Positions 35,336 to 44,198 of a stretch of 64,000 nucleotides of DNA are shown piece by piece. The notes under the pieces were generated by a model. It saw only the letters and a list, made by a program, of their open reading frames with translations. It was not told the origin of the DNA and did no database searches. A program made the position numbers and the translations under genes. Source of the DNA: Methylobacterium amylolyticum (GTDB lineage Bacteria; Pseudomonadota; Alphaproteobacteria; Rhizobiales; Beijerinckiaceae). Position 1 is the stretch's first letter. Each line of letters begins with the position of its first letter. Where the stretch lies: contig NZ_JAUYZI010000016.1 of NCBI RefSeq assembly GCF_030700245.1, positions 1-64,000 on the forward strand, given 5' to 3'.

Positions 35336-36337
35336 ATGACCGCCCTCGCCCTGCACTGGCTCGTCGGCCTGATCGCCGTCGCGTTGCTGTTCGACTTCCT
35401 CAACGGCCTGCACGACGCGGCCAACTCCATCGCCACCATCGTGTCGACGCGGGTGCTGCGCCCCCGCTACGCCGTGCTCTGGGCGGCGTTCTTCAACTTC
35501 ATCGCCTTCCTGTTCTTCGGGCTGCACGTCGCCGACACGCTGGGCACCGGCATCGTCAGCGCCGAGATCGTCGACGCGCGGGTGATCTTCGCGGCGCTGA
35601 TCGGCGCGATCGTCTGGAACGTGGTGACCTGGGTGCTCGGCATCCCGTCGAGTTCGTCCCACGCGCTCGTCGGCGGGCTCGTCGGCGCCGGTCTCGCCAA
35701 GGCGGGATTCTCCGTCGTCGTCTGGGCGGGGCTGGGCAAGACGGTGGCGGCGATCGTGCTCTCGCCGCTCCTGGGCTTCGTGCTCGCTCTCCTCCTCGTG
35801 CTGTCGGTCTCGTGGATCTTCGTGCGCCGCACGCCGTTCGCGGTCGACCGCACCTTCCGGGTGCTGCAATTCGTCTCCGCCTCGCTCTACTCGCTCGGCC
35901 ACGGCGGCAACGACGCGCAGAAGACGATGGGCATCATCGCCGTGCTGCTCTACTCGCAGGGGATGCTGGAGGGCGGGTTCCACGTGCCGCTCTGGGTGGT
36001 GCTGGCCTGCCAGGCGGCGATGGCGCTCGGCACCCTGTTCGGCGGCTGGCGCATCGTCCACACCATGGGCTCGCGCATCACCCGCCTCACGCCGATGCAG
36101 GGCTTCTGCGCCGAGACCGGCGGGGCGATGACGCTGTTCCTGGCCACGTGGCTCGGCGTGCCGGTCTCGACCACCCACACCATCACCGGGGCGATCGTCG
36201 GGGTGGGCGCGGCGCGGCGCACCTCCGCCGTGCGCTGGGGGGTGGCCGGCAACATCGTGGTCGCCTGGATCCTGACCATGCCCGCCGCGGCGGGGATCGC
36301 CGCCGCCTGCTACGCGCTGACGGCGCTGCTCGTGTAG
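35336..36337 (+). CDS. pit: Low-affinity inorganic phosphate transporter (PiT family)
   Basis: The 333-aa membrane protein has both PiT signature halves: LLFDFLNGLHDAANSIATIV in the first helix region, VLGIPSSSSHALVGGLVGAG, SLYSLGHGGNDAQKTMGIIA and LGVPVSTTHTITGAIVGVGA. About ten hydrophobic segments are visible. Members take up metal-phosphate with protons (or Na+). The partner DUF47 gene lies 0.9 kb upstream. The start MTALALHWLVGLIAVALLFD at 35336 follows GGGGAGACGCGAGCG. The DeoR gene ends 16 bases beyond its stop, in convergent orientation. Confidence 0.94.
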   Translation: MTALALHWLVGLIAVALLFDFLNGLHDAANSIATIVSTRVLRPRYAVLWAAFFNFIAFLFFGLHVADTLGTGIVSAEIVDARVIFAALIGAIVWNVVTWVLGIPSSSSHALVGGLVGAGLAKAGFSVVVWAGLGKTVAAIVLSPLLGFVLALLLVLSVSWIFVRRTPFAVDRTFRVLQFVSASLYSLGHGGNDAQKTMGIIAVLLYSQGMLEGGFHVPLWVVLACQAAMALGTLFGGWRIVHTMGSRITRLTPMQGFCAETGGAMTLFLATWLGVPVSTTHTITGAIVGVGAARRTSAVRWGVAGNIVVAWILTMPAAAGIAAACYALTALLV

Positions 36338-36353
36338 ACGTTAGCCGGCTGTC

Positions 36354-37118
36354 TCAGAGGGGCGCGATCACCACCCGGGCGCCCATCTCGGCGAAGGCGC
36401 GCCGCTGCGGCTCCGGCGCGCCCGCGTCGGTCACCAGGGTCCAGCGGGCGGGGAGGGCGGCCCAGGCCCTCTGCCCGGCGCGCCCGAGCTTGGAGGCGTC
36501 GGCCAGCACGACCGTCTCCCCGGCCTGCTCGAACATCGCCGACTTGAGCGCCACCTGATCGAGGCTCGCCTCGCACAGGCCGCGGCCGGCGACCACCCCG
36601 TCGGCGCTGGTCACCACGGCGTCGGCGGTCATCCGGCGCAGGGCCTCCACCGCCAGCGGCCCGACCGTGCCCATGCTCGTCGCCCGCACCGCGCCGCCGA
36701 GCACCACCAGCTCGATCCCCGGCGCCGGAGCGAGGATGGGCAGCAGCGCGAGGTTGTTGGTGATGATCCGCAGCCGCCGGCCGAGCAGCATCTGCCCGAA
36801 GGCCGCCACCGTGGAGCCGGCGTCGAGGATCAGCGTCTGCCCATCCTCGACCAGCGCGAGCGCCGCGCGGGCGATCGCCCGCTTCGCGGGGCCGTTCACC
36901 GCGAGCCGCTGGTCGAGGGTGGTCTCGGCCGCCGGCCCGGCCAGGATCGCGCCGCCGTAGGTCCGCCGCACCGCGTTGGCGCCGGACAGGTGCTGGAGGT
37001 CGCGCCGGACGGTGGAGGCGGAGACGCCGAAGCGCCGGGCGAGATCCTCGACGTCGCTCTCCCCGGCGCCGAGCGCCTCCAAGAGCCGCGCCCGCCGCTC
37101 CCTGCCGCGCAGTGTCAT
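36354..37118 (-). CDS. DeoR-family transcriptional regulator
   Basis: The start at 37118 (MTLRGRERRARLLEALGAGE) is preferred to 37139. The N-terminal helix-turn-helix (DVEDLARRFGVSASTVRRDL, then VRRTYGGAILAGPA) is diagnostic for DeoR proteins. The C-terminal sugar-phosphate-binding part shows ILDAGSTVAAFGQMLLGRRL, IITNNLALLPILAPAPGIEL and VVLADASKLGRAGQRAWAAL. 254 aa, normal. It lies downstream of pdxA2 and the acid-sugar kinase in the same direction, separated by a structured repeat. It most likely controls that operon in response to a phosphorylated four-carbon acid. Confidence 0.92.
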   Translation of the reverse strand: MTLRGRERRARLLEALGAGESDVEDLARRFGVSASTVRRDLQHLSGANAVRRTYGGAILAGPAAETTLDQRLAVNGPAKRAIARAALALVEDGQTLILDAGSTVAAFGQMLLGRRLRIITNNLALLPILAPAPGIELVVLGGAVRATSMGTVGPLAVEALRRMTADAVVTSADGVVAGRGLCEASLDQVALKSAMFEQAGETVVLADASKLGRAGQRAWAALPARWTLVTDAGAPEPQRRAFAEMGARVVIAPL

Positions 37119-37150
37119 GGTTCTCGCTCCCCCGACCACGCGTATAGGCG

Positions 37151-37264
37151 ATCGGGGTTTCGAAAGGGCGAGCCCTTTCGCGGGCGCAGGGCGGCGCCCT
37201 GCGAACTCCGGGGCTCTGCCCCGAAAGCCCCGCCGAAGGGACCCGTCCCTTCGGGATCCCCGAT
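37151..37264. repeat. Cloverleaf-like structured repeat: outer stem plus four hairpins
   Basis: ATCGGGG (37151-37157) pairs with CCCCGAT (37258-37264). Between them lie four perfect hairpins: CGAAAGGGC/GCCCTTTCG at 37161-37180, CGCAGGGC/GCCCTGCG at 37185-37203, CGGGGC/GCCCCG at 37209-37223 and CGAAGGGA/TCCCTTCG at 37234-37253. It fills the space between pdxA2 and the DeoR gene. A shorter relative is at 58618-58661. I believe it is a dispersed intergenic repeat of the genus, possibly also a terminator. Confidence 0.75.
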
Positions 37265-37274
37265 CCTTGAGGGC

Positions 37275-38269
<995 letters not shown>

Positions 38270-38273
<4 letters not shown>

Positions 38274-39538
38274 GTCAGGCTTCCTTCGGTGCGGGCCCGG
38301 TGCAGGCGGTCGCGGATGCGGGTGAGGCTGTCGGCGTCGCCGAAGGCGCCCGCCTTGGTGGCGATCGGTACGGAGAGCCGGCCGAGGGTGAGGCCGAGGG
38401 AGACGCCCGGCTCGATCTCGTCGGCGAGCCGGATGCCGTGGATTCCGAGCCGGGCGAGCAGTGCCGCGGCGGTCTCGCCGCCGGTGGCCGCAAGCGCGCC
38501 GATCCCGTCGGCGACGGGGGCCAGCGCCTCGGCGAGCGCCGCGGCGAGGCGGGGGCCGAGGCTCATGTCGGGCTCGGCCGGCATCGTGATCTCCACCAGG
38601 GCGTCGCCACTGGCGGCGAGCCGCGCCGCCACCCGCGCCGCCAGCGCCGTCCGGCCCGCGGGATCGCCGAGCAGGGTTTCGGGCGTCACGGTCAGGTGCG
38701 CGACGTCGCCGCCCGCGGCGAGTTTCCTCGCGCCCGCGCGGGAGGCGGCGGCGAGCGAGCCGACGACGATCAGCGTGCCGCGGCCGTCCGGCGCGATCCG
38801 GACCGGCTCAGGCGGGGCAGACGGCTCGATCTCGGCCTCCGCCTCGGCCAGGGCGTGGGCGAGGCCGGCGCTGCCGACGAAGAAGGCGGACGCGGTCGCA
38901 GCGAGGCTCGCCCGGGCGATGCGGCGCAGGTCGTCGTCGGTCTGCGCATCGCAGACGGCGATCACGCCGCCCCGGGCGGCGATCTCCGCCAGGGCGGATC
39001 CGAGGCCGTCGCCCCGCACCGTCGGCAGCGTCAGACCGTGAGCGGAAATCCCGGCACCGGCCAGGACGGCGCCGAGTTCGGCGCTGGCGTAGCTGTGGTC
39101 GCGCCGCCAGACTTCCGCCTCTTCCAGGGGGTGGCCGCCGACGAGCACCCGGCCGTCCACTGTGGTCCGGCCGGTGCCGGGGAAGGCCGGGGCGAACACG
39201 CCGAAGGCGGCACCGGTTCGAGCCCGCAGATGCGCCATCAGGGCGGCGGTCTCGGCGGCGGGCTGGCCGCGCAGCGTCGAGTCGATCTTCTTGAACAGGC
39301 GCCGGTCCGGGCCGTGCAGCCGCGCCAGCAAGGCCGCGTGGCGCTCGGCCGCCGCCTTCGCCGCGAGGCCGCGGCTGTCGGCGTCGTAGGACAGGACCGG
39401 GACGTCGTGGTCCGCGGTCGCCGTGTTCCAGGTCTCGCCCCACGTCACCGCGGCGGCGCGGCCCCGGCGGCCGAAGGCGATAGCGCAGTCGGCTGCCCCC
39501 GTGAGGTCGTCGGCCAGGACGAGCCAGCGCGCGCGCAT
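38270..39538 (-). CDS. Four-carbon acid sugar kinase (DUF1537; DtnK/DenK type)
   Basis: The 422-aa protein matches the acid-sugar kinase family: RWLVLADDLTGAADCAIAFG at the start, LFKKIDSTLRGQPAAETAAL, VFAPAFPGTGRTTVDGRVLV, FFVGSAGLAHALAEAEAEIE, and the nucleotide-binding C-terminus IGALAATGGETAAALLARLG to GVSLGLTLGRLSVPIATKAG. These kinases phosphorylate D-threonate, D-erythronate or related acids; which one cannot be told from the motifs I can see. It precedes pdxA2 with a 4-base overlap. Its own ATG at 39538 has no ribosome binding site. It begins one base after the stop of a 17-codon frame with a strong site, so its translation probably depends on that frame. Confidence 0.9.
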
Positions 39539-39539
39539 C

Positions 39540-39593
39540 TCAGGCGCGGCCGAGGAAGGTGCGTATCGTGCGGTCGAGGTTGCCGATCAGCAT
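39540..39593 (-). CDS. 17-codon upstream ORF coupled to the acid-sugar kinase
   Basis: The minus strand reads GGGGAGGCGGTGGC then ATG at 39593, a very strong ribosome binding site, and encodes MLIGNLDRTIRTFLGRA followed by TGA at 39542-39540. The kinase ATG is one base further (TGA-G-ATG). The peptide may be a leader that loads ribosomes onto the kinase gene, or the remnant of a lost upstream gene. Expression is inferred from the site only. Confidence 0.45.
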   Translation of the reverse strand: MLIGNLDRTIRTFLGRA

Positions 39594-39606
39594 GCCACCG
39601 CCTCCC

Positions 39607-39651
39607 CGCGCAGTGTGCGCAATTACTCTCGGAATTTGCGCACACTGCGCG
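39607..39651. promoter_or_regulatory. 16-bp inverted repeat, likely operator of the acid-sugar operon
   Basis: CGCGCAGTGTGCGCAA (39607-39622) and TTGCGCACACTGCGCG (39636-39651) are perfect 16-bp arms separated by 13 bases; the two TGCGCA cores are 21 bases apart, two helical turns. Further TGCGCA sites lie at 39670-39675 and 39709-39714 (inside AATGCGCATT). They lie directly upstream of the kinase/pdxA2 genes. A DeoR-family regulator is encoded in the same cluster and is the natural candidate to bind. Confidence 0.65.
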
Positions 39652-39785
39652 CCTTAGACGGTGGTTTTCTGCGCATTTCGCGCATGAAGTCAAGGTCCTT
39701 GCGGCGAATGCGCATTCTGGCGCGGGAGGGGGCCGGCCGGGCGCATCCGGCGCTCCGTCGCAGGTCTCTCGTCCGAGGTGCCCGA

Positions 39786-39986
39786 TCAGCGCGACAGGCT
39801 GCGGAACACGCATTCGCGGCCGCGATCCTCGTAGCCGCTCGGGCAGGCGGCGACGCAGGCGCCGGCCGCGAGCTTCAGGGGCGGCGGGCACGCGGTGGCG
39901 TACTGGGCGAGGGCGGGCGCGGCGCCGAGCGCCGTCAGCAGCGCGGCCAGCGTGAAGGGCCCTGCGCGCCCGGGCTTTCTGGTCAT
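39786..39986 (-). CDS. Small exported Cys-rich protein, 66 aa
   Basis: The start at 39986 (MTRKPGRAGPFTLAALLTAL) leads a signal peptide ending near PALAQ. The mature part, about 38 residues, contains four Cys: YATACPPPLKLAAGACVAAC then PSGYEDRGRECVFRSLSR. A C-P...G-x-C-V-x-x-C-P-x-G-Y pattern like this occurs in many small secreted proteins of Methylobacterium and rhizobia; it should be disulfide-bonded in the periplasm. Function unknown. It lies between coaE and the operator region and shares the minus strand with both. Confidence 0.65.
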   Translation of the reverse strand: MTRKPGRAGPFTLAALLTALGAAPALAQYATACPPPLKLAAGACVAACPSGYEDRGRECVFRSLSR

Positions 39987-40047
39987 CGCCCTTGACCTCG
40001 CGGCGGAAGCAATCGTGCGTTGCAACATACCGCGCCGGCCCGGCGCG

Positions 40048-40674
40048 TCACCCCGCGTCGCCGATGTCCGGCCGCGCGAAGGCGGCGATGATCCGCGCGA
40101 CCTCCGCCTCGGCGACGGCGAAGCCCCGGCCGGTGTCGATCAAGAAGTCCGCCCGCGCCCGCTTCTCGGAATCGGGCATCTGCTTGGCGAGGATCGCCGC
40201 GAACGCCTCCTCCGTCATGCCCGGCCGGGCGAGCACCCGGGCGCGCTGAACCTCGGCCGGCGCGCTCACCACGGCGACCGCGTCGCAGCGCCCCTCGCCC
40301 CCGGTCTCGTAGAGGAGCGGGATGTCGAGGACGACGAGGGGCGCCTCGGCGTGCGCGTCGAGGAAGTCCCGGCTCGCCGCCCGCACCAGCGGGTGGACGA
40401 TGCCTTCGAGCCGCGCCATCCGCTCGGGCGACCCGAGCACCGCCGCGCGCAAGGACGGCCGGTCCACGCCGCCGGCCGCGTCAAGCACGCCCGGGAAGGC
40501 GCGCCCGATCTCGACCGCGGCCGCCCCGCCGGGGCCGTAGAGGGCGTGGACCGCGGCGTCGGCGTCGTGGACGGGAACGCCGCGGGCCCGAAACATCGCC
40601 GCGGTGGCCGACTTGCCCATGCCGATCGAGCCGGTGAGGCCGAGGACGAACGGCTTCTTCGGTTCACGCGTCAC
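40048..40674 (-). CDS. coaE: Dephospho-CoA kinase
   Basis: The 208-aa protein has the P-loop [20 protein letters not shown] at residues 9-28, then [20 protein letters not shown] (substrate Asp), [20 protein letters not shown] and [20 protein letters not shown], the order expected of CoaE. It performs the last step of coenzyme A synthesis, phosphorylating the 3'-OH of dephospho-CoA. Its start overlaps the aroE stop by four bases, the usual alphaproteobacterial maf-aroE-coaE order; here an efflux gene separates maf from aroE. Confidence 0.96.
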   Translation of the reverse strand: MTREPKKPFVLGLTGSIGMGKSATAAMFRARGVPVHDADAAVHALYGPGGAAAVEIGRAFPGVLDAAGGVDRPSLRAAVLGSPERMARLEGIVHPLVRAASRDFLDAHAEAPLVVLDIPLLYETGGEGRCDAVAVVSAPAEVQRARVLARPGMTEEAFAAILAKQMPDSEKRARADFLIDTGRGFAVAEAEVARIIAAFARPDIGDAG

Positions 40675-41501
40675 GGCGCGAGGTCCGCGACGATTCTGTT
40701 ACGGAGCGCCGCGGTCACCGCGGGCCGCACGCCGAACCACGCCGCGAAGCCCGGCACCGCCTGGTGCAGCAGCATCCCGAGGCCGTCCACCGCCGCGAGG
40801 CCGCGGGCGCGGGCGTCGGCCAGCAGCCGCGTCTCCAGCGGCGCGTAGACGATGTCGGCCACCGCCGCGCCCGCCGGCAGCGGCGCGAGGTCGATGTCGA
40901 GGGGCGGCTGCCCCTTCATGCCGAGCGCCGTGGTGTTCACGAGGAGCCCGGCCCCGCGCAGGGCCGTGGGCAGGTCCGACCACGCCAGCGCCTCGGCGAT
41001 CCCCGGCGCCAGCGCCGCCACGGCCTCGGCCCGGGCCGGCGTGCGATTGGCGACCCGGATCCGCGGCACCCCGCGCTCGGCGAGCCCCACGACGATCGCC
41101 CGGGCGGCGCCCCCGGCGCCGAGCACCAGAGCGGGACCGCGCGCCGGCCAGTCCGGACCGAGCGTCTGGTCGAGATGGGCGCAGAAGCCCGGCGCGTCGG
41201 TGTTGTCGCCGAGGATCCGTCCGTCCGGTCCGACGATCAGGGTGTTGACCGCGCCGATCCGCTCCGCCCGCGGCGTCAGGCTGTCGGCCAGGGTGAAAGC
41301 CGCCTCCTTGTGCGGGATCGTGACGTTGCCCCCCGCGAATCCGGCCTCGGCCAGCCCGCGCACGAAGGCGGGGAAGGCGTCGGGCGCCACGTCGACCCGC
41401 TCGTAGGAGCCGGCGATCCCGTGCTCGGCGAGCCAGTGGCCGTGGATCAGCGGCGAGCGCGAGTGCGCGATCGGGTGGCCGGCGACGAAGGCGCGGATCA
41501 T
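40671..41501 (-). CDS. aroE: Shikimate dehydrogenase
   Basis: The start at 41501 ([20 protein letters not shown]) is chosen because the shikimate-binding HSRSP motif then sits at its normal position; the longer frame from 41558 overlaps the preceding gene. The 276-aa product further shows [20 protein letters not shown] with the catalytic Lys, [20 protein letters not shown] with substrate Asn/Asp, and the NADP site [20 protein letters not shown]. It reduces 3-dehydroshikimate in aromatic amino acid synthesis. It follows the cation efflux gene by 10 bases and overlaps coaE by four, forming one operon. Confidence 0.96.
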   Translation of the reverse strand: MIRAFVAGHPIAHSRSPLIHGHWLAEHGIAGSYERVDVAPDAFPAFVRGLAEAGFAGGNVTIPHKEAAFTLADSLTPRAERIGAVNTLIVGPDGRILGDNTDAPGFCAHLDQTLGPDWPARGPALVLGAGGAARAIVVGLAERGVPRIRVANRTPARAEAVAALAPGIAEALAWSDLPTALRGAGLLVNTTALGMKGQPPLDIDLAPLPAGAAVADIVYAPLETRLLADARARGLAAVDGLGMLLHQAVPGFAAWFGVRPAVTAALRNRIVADLAP

Positions 41502-41511
41502 CGGGCGGCCC

Positions 41512-42528
41512 TCACGCGGCGCAGTCCCGCGCCAGCCGGCAGGCGGGGCCGTCCGCATCCTCGATCTGGAGCGTGGCGTGGCCGATGCCGAACCGGGCGC
41601 TCAGGGTCTCCGCCGTCTCGGTGAGGAAGGCGTTGCCGGGATGCCCGCCCTCCATCACGAGATGGGCGGTGAGCGCGACGCTGGTGGTGCTCATCGACCA
41701 GATGTGCAGGTCGTGAAGCGCCGCCACCCCGGGCCGCTCCCGCAGGTAGGCGGAGACGGCCTCGGGCGAGATCCCCGGGGGCACCGCGTCGAGGGACATC
41801 GCCACGCTGTCGCGCAGCAGCCCCCAGGTCGCCCAGACGACGAGGGCCGAGACCACGAGGCTGACCGCCGGGTCGATCCAGGCGAGGCCGGTCATCCAGA
41901 TGATGAGGCCCGCGACCACGACGCCCGCCGAGACCGCGGCGTCGGCCGCCATGTGCAGGTAGGCGCCGCGGATGTTGATGTCGCCCTTGGCGCCGCTGGC
42001 GAACAGCCACGCGGTGAAGCCGTTCACGAGGATGCCGATGCCGGCCACGATCATCACCGTGACGCCCCCCACCGGCTCCGGGTTGAGGAGGCGCAGGATC
42101 GCCTCCCAGATCACCGCCCCCATCGCCACCAGCAGGAACACGGCGTTGAACAAAGCCGCGAGGATCGATGAGCCGCGGTAGCCGTAGGTGAAGCGGGCGG
42201 TCGCCGCCCGCTTCACCAGCACGGAGGCGACCCAGGCGGCCACCAGCCCGAGCACGTCCGAGAGGTTGTGGCCGGCATCCGCCACCAGCGACATCGAGTT
42301 GCTGGCGTAGCCGTAGGCGGCCTCGATCACGATGAAGACGGTGTTGAGCGCGATTCCGACCGCGAAGGCCGTCCCGAAATCCTTCGGCGCGTGGGCGTGG
42401 CCGCCGTGACCCCCGTGACTGTGCCCCCCGTGACTGTGCCCGCCATGGCTGTGGCCCGCGTGCCCGGGTTCCTCGTGGTCCGGCCCCCCGTGATCGTGGA
42501 GGCCGTGCGCGTGATCGTGTCCGGCCAA
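41512..42528 (-). CDS. Cation diffusion facilitator (zinc/cobalt efflux) with His-rich N-terminus
   Basis: I propose the TTG at 42528, five bases after GGGAGG; an ATG at 42609 would start inside a palindromic repeat and has no ribosome binding site. The first about 45 residues are a His/Gly metal-binding tail with GHSHGG repeated three times. A CDF transporter follows with six helices: IALNTVFIVIEAAYGYASNS, SLVADAGHNLSDVLGLVAAW (metal site H-x-x-x-D), GAYLHMAADAAVSAGVVVAG (second D/H site), and a cytoplasmic C-terminal domain (LHDLHIWSMSTTSVALTAHL). About 338 aa. CzcD/ZitB/DmeF proteins export Zn, Co or Ni. It sits between maf and aroE, usually adjacent in this group. Confidence 0.9.
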   Translation of the reverse strand: MAGHDHAHGLHDHGGPDHEEPGHAGHSHGGHSHGGHSHGGHGGHAHAPKDFGTAFAVGIALNTVFIVIEAAYGYASNSMSLVADAGHNLSDVLGLVAAWVASVLVKRAATARFTYGYRGSSILAALFNAVFLLVAMGAVIWEAILRLLNPEPVGGVTVMIVAGIGILVNGFTAWLFASGAKGDINIRGAYLHMAADAAVSAGVVVAGLIIWMTGLAWIDPAVSLVVSALVVWATWGLLRDSVAMSLDAVPPGISPEAVSAYLRERPGVAALHDLHIWSMSTTSVALTAHLVMEGGHPGNAFLTETAETLSARFGIGHATLQIEDADGPACRLARDCAA

Positions 42529-42543
42529 GGCGGCCTCCCTAGA

Positions 42544-42588
42544 GCATCGTCCCGAAAGGTGGTCACCGGCTTTCGGAAACGATGATGC
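42544..42588. repeat. Dispersed palindromic repeat (rhizobial type)
   Basis: GCATCGT-CCGAAAG pairs with CTTTCGG-ACGATG across a short centre (GTGGTCACCGG), with small mismatches. The sequence resembles the widespread rhizobial palindrome built from a 'GAGCATGAT...TTTTCGGAAA' type sequence with a central 'CCGG'. It lies directly upstream of the efflux gene start, in the gap to maf. Confidence 0.65.
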
Positions 42589-42603
42589 GAAGACGAAGGG
42601 CTC

Positions 42604-42640
42604 GCGCATCGTCCCGGATCCGATATCCAGGACGATGCGC
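42604..42640. repeat. 11-bp inverted repeat next to the maf stop
   Basis: GCGCATCGTCC (42604-42614) pairs with GGACGATGCGC (42630-42640) around 15 bases. It overlaps the last base of the maf stop codon and shares the GCATCGTCC core with the repeat at 42544, so the two may be neighbouring units of one composite element. It could serve as 3' end structure for maf. Confidence 0.65.
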
Positions 42641-43263
42641 TAGAAGCGCAACAGGCCGGCGGCGCGCAGGCGCGCCAGCAGCGGCAGCAACGGCAGGCCC
42701 AGCACGGTGCTGTGATCGCCCGCGACCCGCTCGAACAGGTGGATGCCCGGCCCTTCGAGTTGGTAGCCGCCGACGCTGGCCCGCACCCGATCCTCGCCGG
42801 CGCAGGCGACGTAGGCGGAAATCGCCCGCGCATCGAGGGGACGGACCGTCAGCCGCGCCGTCTCGACGAAGCTCGCGACATCGCCGCCCCGCACGAGCGC
42901 GACGGCCGCGTGCAGGGCGTGGGTGCGGCCGGCGAGGCGGGCGAGCTGCGCGCGCGCCTGCGCCGCGTCCGCCGGCTTGTGGAACACCGCGCCGTCGAGA
43001 TCGAGCACCTGATCGGCCCCGACGACGACCCGGCCGGGATGGCGGGCGGCGACCGCCTCGGCCTTGGCCCGGGCGAGCCGCAGCGCGAGATCCGGCGGCG
43101 CGAGCCCCGCGCTCGCGGCCTCGACGGCGCGCTCGTCCACGTCCGGGGGAACCGCCTCGACCGGGAGCGCGGCGCTCTCCAGCAGGAGGCGGCGGGTCGG
43201 GCTGGTGGAGGCGAGGAGCAGGGGCTCCGGTCCGAGCCAGGGTCCGAGGGCGGGGGAATCCAT
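42640..43263 (-). CDS. maf: Maf-family nucleotide pyrophosphatase
   Basis: The 207-aa protein has the Maf signature LLLASTSPTRRLLLESAALP at the N-terminus, then LPVEAVPPDVDERAVEAASA, LALRLARAKAEAVAARHPGR with the catalytic Lys, VVVGADQVLDLDGAVFHKPA (metal Asp) and YVACAGEDRVRASVGGYQLE. Maf proteins hydrolyse non-canonical or modified nucleoside triphosphates and are often called septum-formation inhibitors. Which nucleotide this one prefers is not visible. A normal length; its stop codon touches a palindromic element. Neighbours aroE and coaE are the usual partners, here displaced by the efflux gene. Confidence 0.93.
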   Translation of the reverse strand: MDSPALGPWLGPEPLLLASTSPTRRLLLESAALPVEAVPPDVDERAVEAASAGLAPPDLALRLARAKAEAVAARHPGRVVVGADQVLDLDGAVFHKPADAAQARAQLARLAGRTHALHAAVALVRGGDVASFVETARLTVRPLDARAISAYVACAGEDRVRASVGGYQLEGPGIHLFERVAGDHSTVLGLPLLPLLARLRAAGLLRF

Positions 43264-43357
43264 CGCCTCAGTGTCACGGATCTCAGGCGGCCGGCAAGCC
43301 GGCGCGCCGCGGTCGGTGCGCCGTGCCGGTGCCTCGCGTCGACGCGTCGTGGCGACG

Positions 43358-43422
43358 AGCCCCGCCGCCGGGATCGTCCGGACGGCGGGGCTGTCGCGGG
43401 GCCGTTACGCAACGCGGCCCCG
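43358..43422. repeat. Two consecutive strong hairpins between maf and a PAS gene
   Basis: AGCCCCGCCG/CGGCGGGGCT form 10-bp arms (43358-43367 and 43383-43392), with a nested CCGG/CCGG in the loop. CGGGGCCG/CGGCCCCG form 8-bp arms (43397-43404 and 43415-43422). They lie about 95 bases downstream of the PAS-protein stop on the minus strand and upstream of maf, so they may end the PAS transcript. The 253-base gap holds no gene. Confidence 0.6.
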
Positions 43423-43516
43423 TCCGTGACCTTGTCAGCGCCGGGTTAGCCGAGCGTTGACGCGTCCCCGCGCGGCCGCGCGATTTCGGGACACCCGGTC
43501 CGCGGCGCGCGGGACC

Positions 43517-44065
43517 TCAGGACAGGCGCCGGGCCGCGAGCGCCCGGCCGATCTCCCACAGCAGCAGGTCGGCGGCCAGGAGCAGGGGGCCGTTGCCGCT
43601 CCGGCCCAGGGCCTCCCGCGCCCGCAGGACCTGCGACTCAGCCTCGGTCAGGGGGTCTGGATACCGGTCCGGTTCGGCGATGGATGGTGGCCGGTCGAAG
43701 CCGGTCGTGTCGATGTAGGCCCCGTAACCCCGCATCGCCCCGCGCGCATCGCGGGCGAGGATGCCGCGGGTCAGGACGCGGCGGATCTCGCCCGCCGCGC
43801 CGAGGATCCTGAACTCGACCGCGATCGGACCGCCCGTCTGCCGGGTCCGCCGGATCCGCGCGAACAGCCAGTCGCGATCGTCGGGATGGACCCGGGCGAG
43901 GGCGGCTTCGAGCGTCAGGGGCTGGCCGGCGAGGGTGGCGCTTCCGGCGAGCAACGCGGCGGCCTCCCGGTCGAGCACCGAGACGCCCGCCTGGACGTCG
44001 GTCTCCCAGGTGCCGATGAGGCCGGCGGCCTTCAGCGCCTCCGCGCGCGACGAAATCGTCGACAT
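43517..44065 (-). CDS. PAS-domain protein, 182 aa
   Basis: The start at 44065 (MSTISSRAEALKAAGLIGTW) gives a protein with a single PAS_3-type fold. AAGLIGTWETDVQAGVSVLD resembles the start of many sensor PAS domains, LTLEAALARVHPDDRDWLFA holds the HPDDR motif, and IAVEFRILGAAGEIRRVLTR to RGYGAYIDTTGFDRPP closes it. The C-terminal helices (PLTEAESQVLRAREALGRSG, then LLLAADLLLWEIGRALAARR) contain no kinase, cyclase or DNA-binding domain. It may act as a stand-alone sensor or through protein contacts. It is upstream of maf and downstream of rho on the same strand. Confidence 0.8.
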   Translation of the reverse strand: MSTISSRAEALKAAGLIGTWETDVQAGVSVLDREAAALLAGSATLAGQPLTLEAALARVHPDDRDWLFARIRRTRQTGGPIAVEFRILGAAGEIRRVLTRGILARDARGAMRGYGAYIDTTGFDRPPSIAEPDRYPDPLTEAESQVLRAREALGRSGNGPLLLAADLLLWEIGRALAARRLS

Positions 44066-44198
44066 GAGATCTCCACGACCCTGGAATAGGGCGGGAGAGC
44101 CGCGCCTCACAGCGTTTAACGTACCAGAGCGTGAAAAATTTAAACGATACAACCGAGATTTGAAGGCGGGGCGGCCCAGGGAGCGGCGCCCCGCGCCC

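Noticed and set aside
42420..42470. Short tandem repeat on the DNA level in the efflux gene
   Set aside because: It encodes the GHSHGG metal-binding tail, so the repeat is explained by protein function and not by a repeat array.
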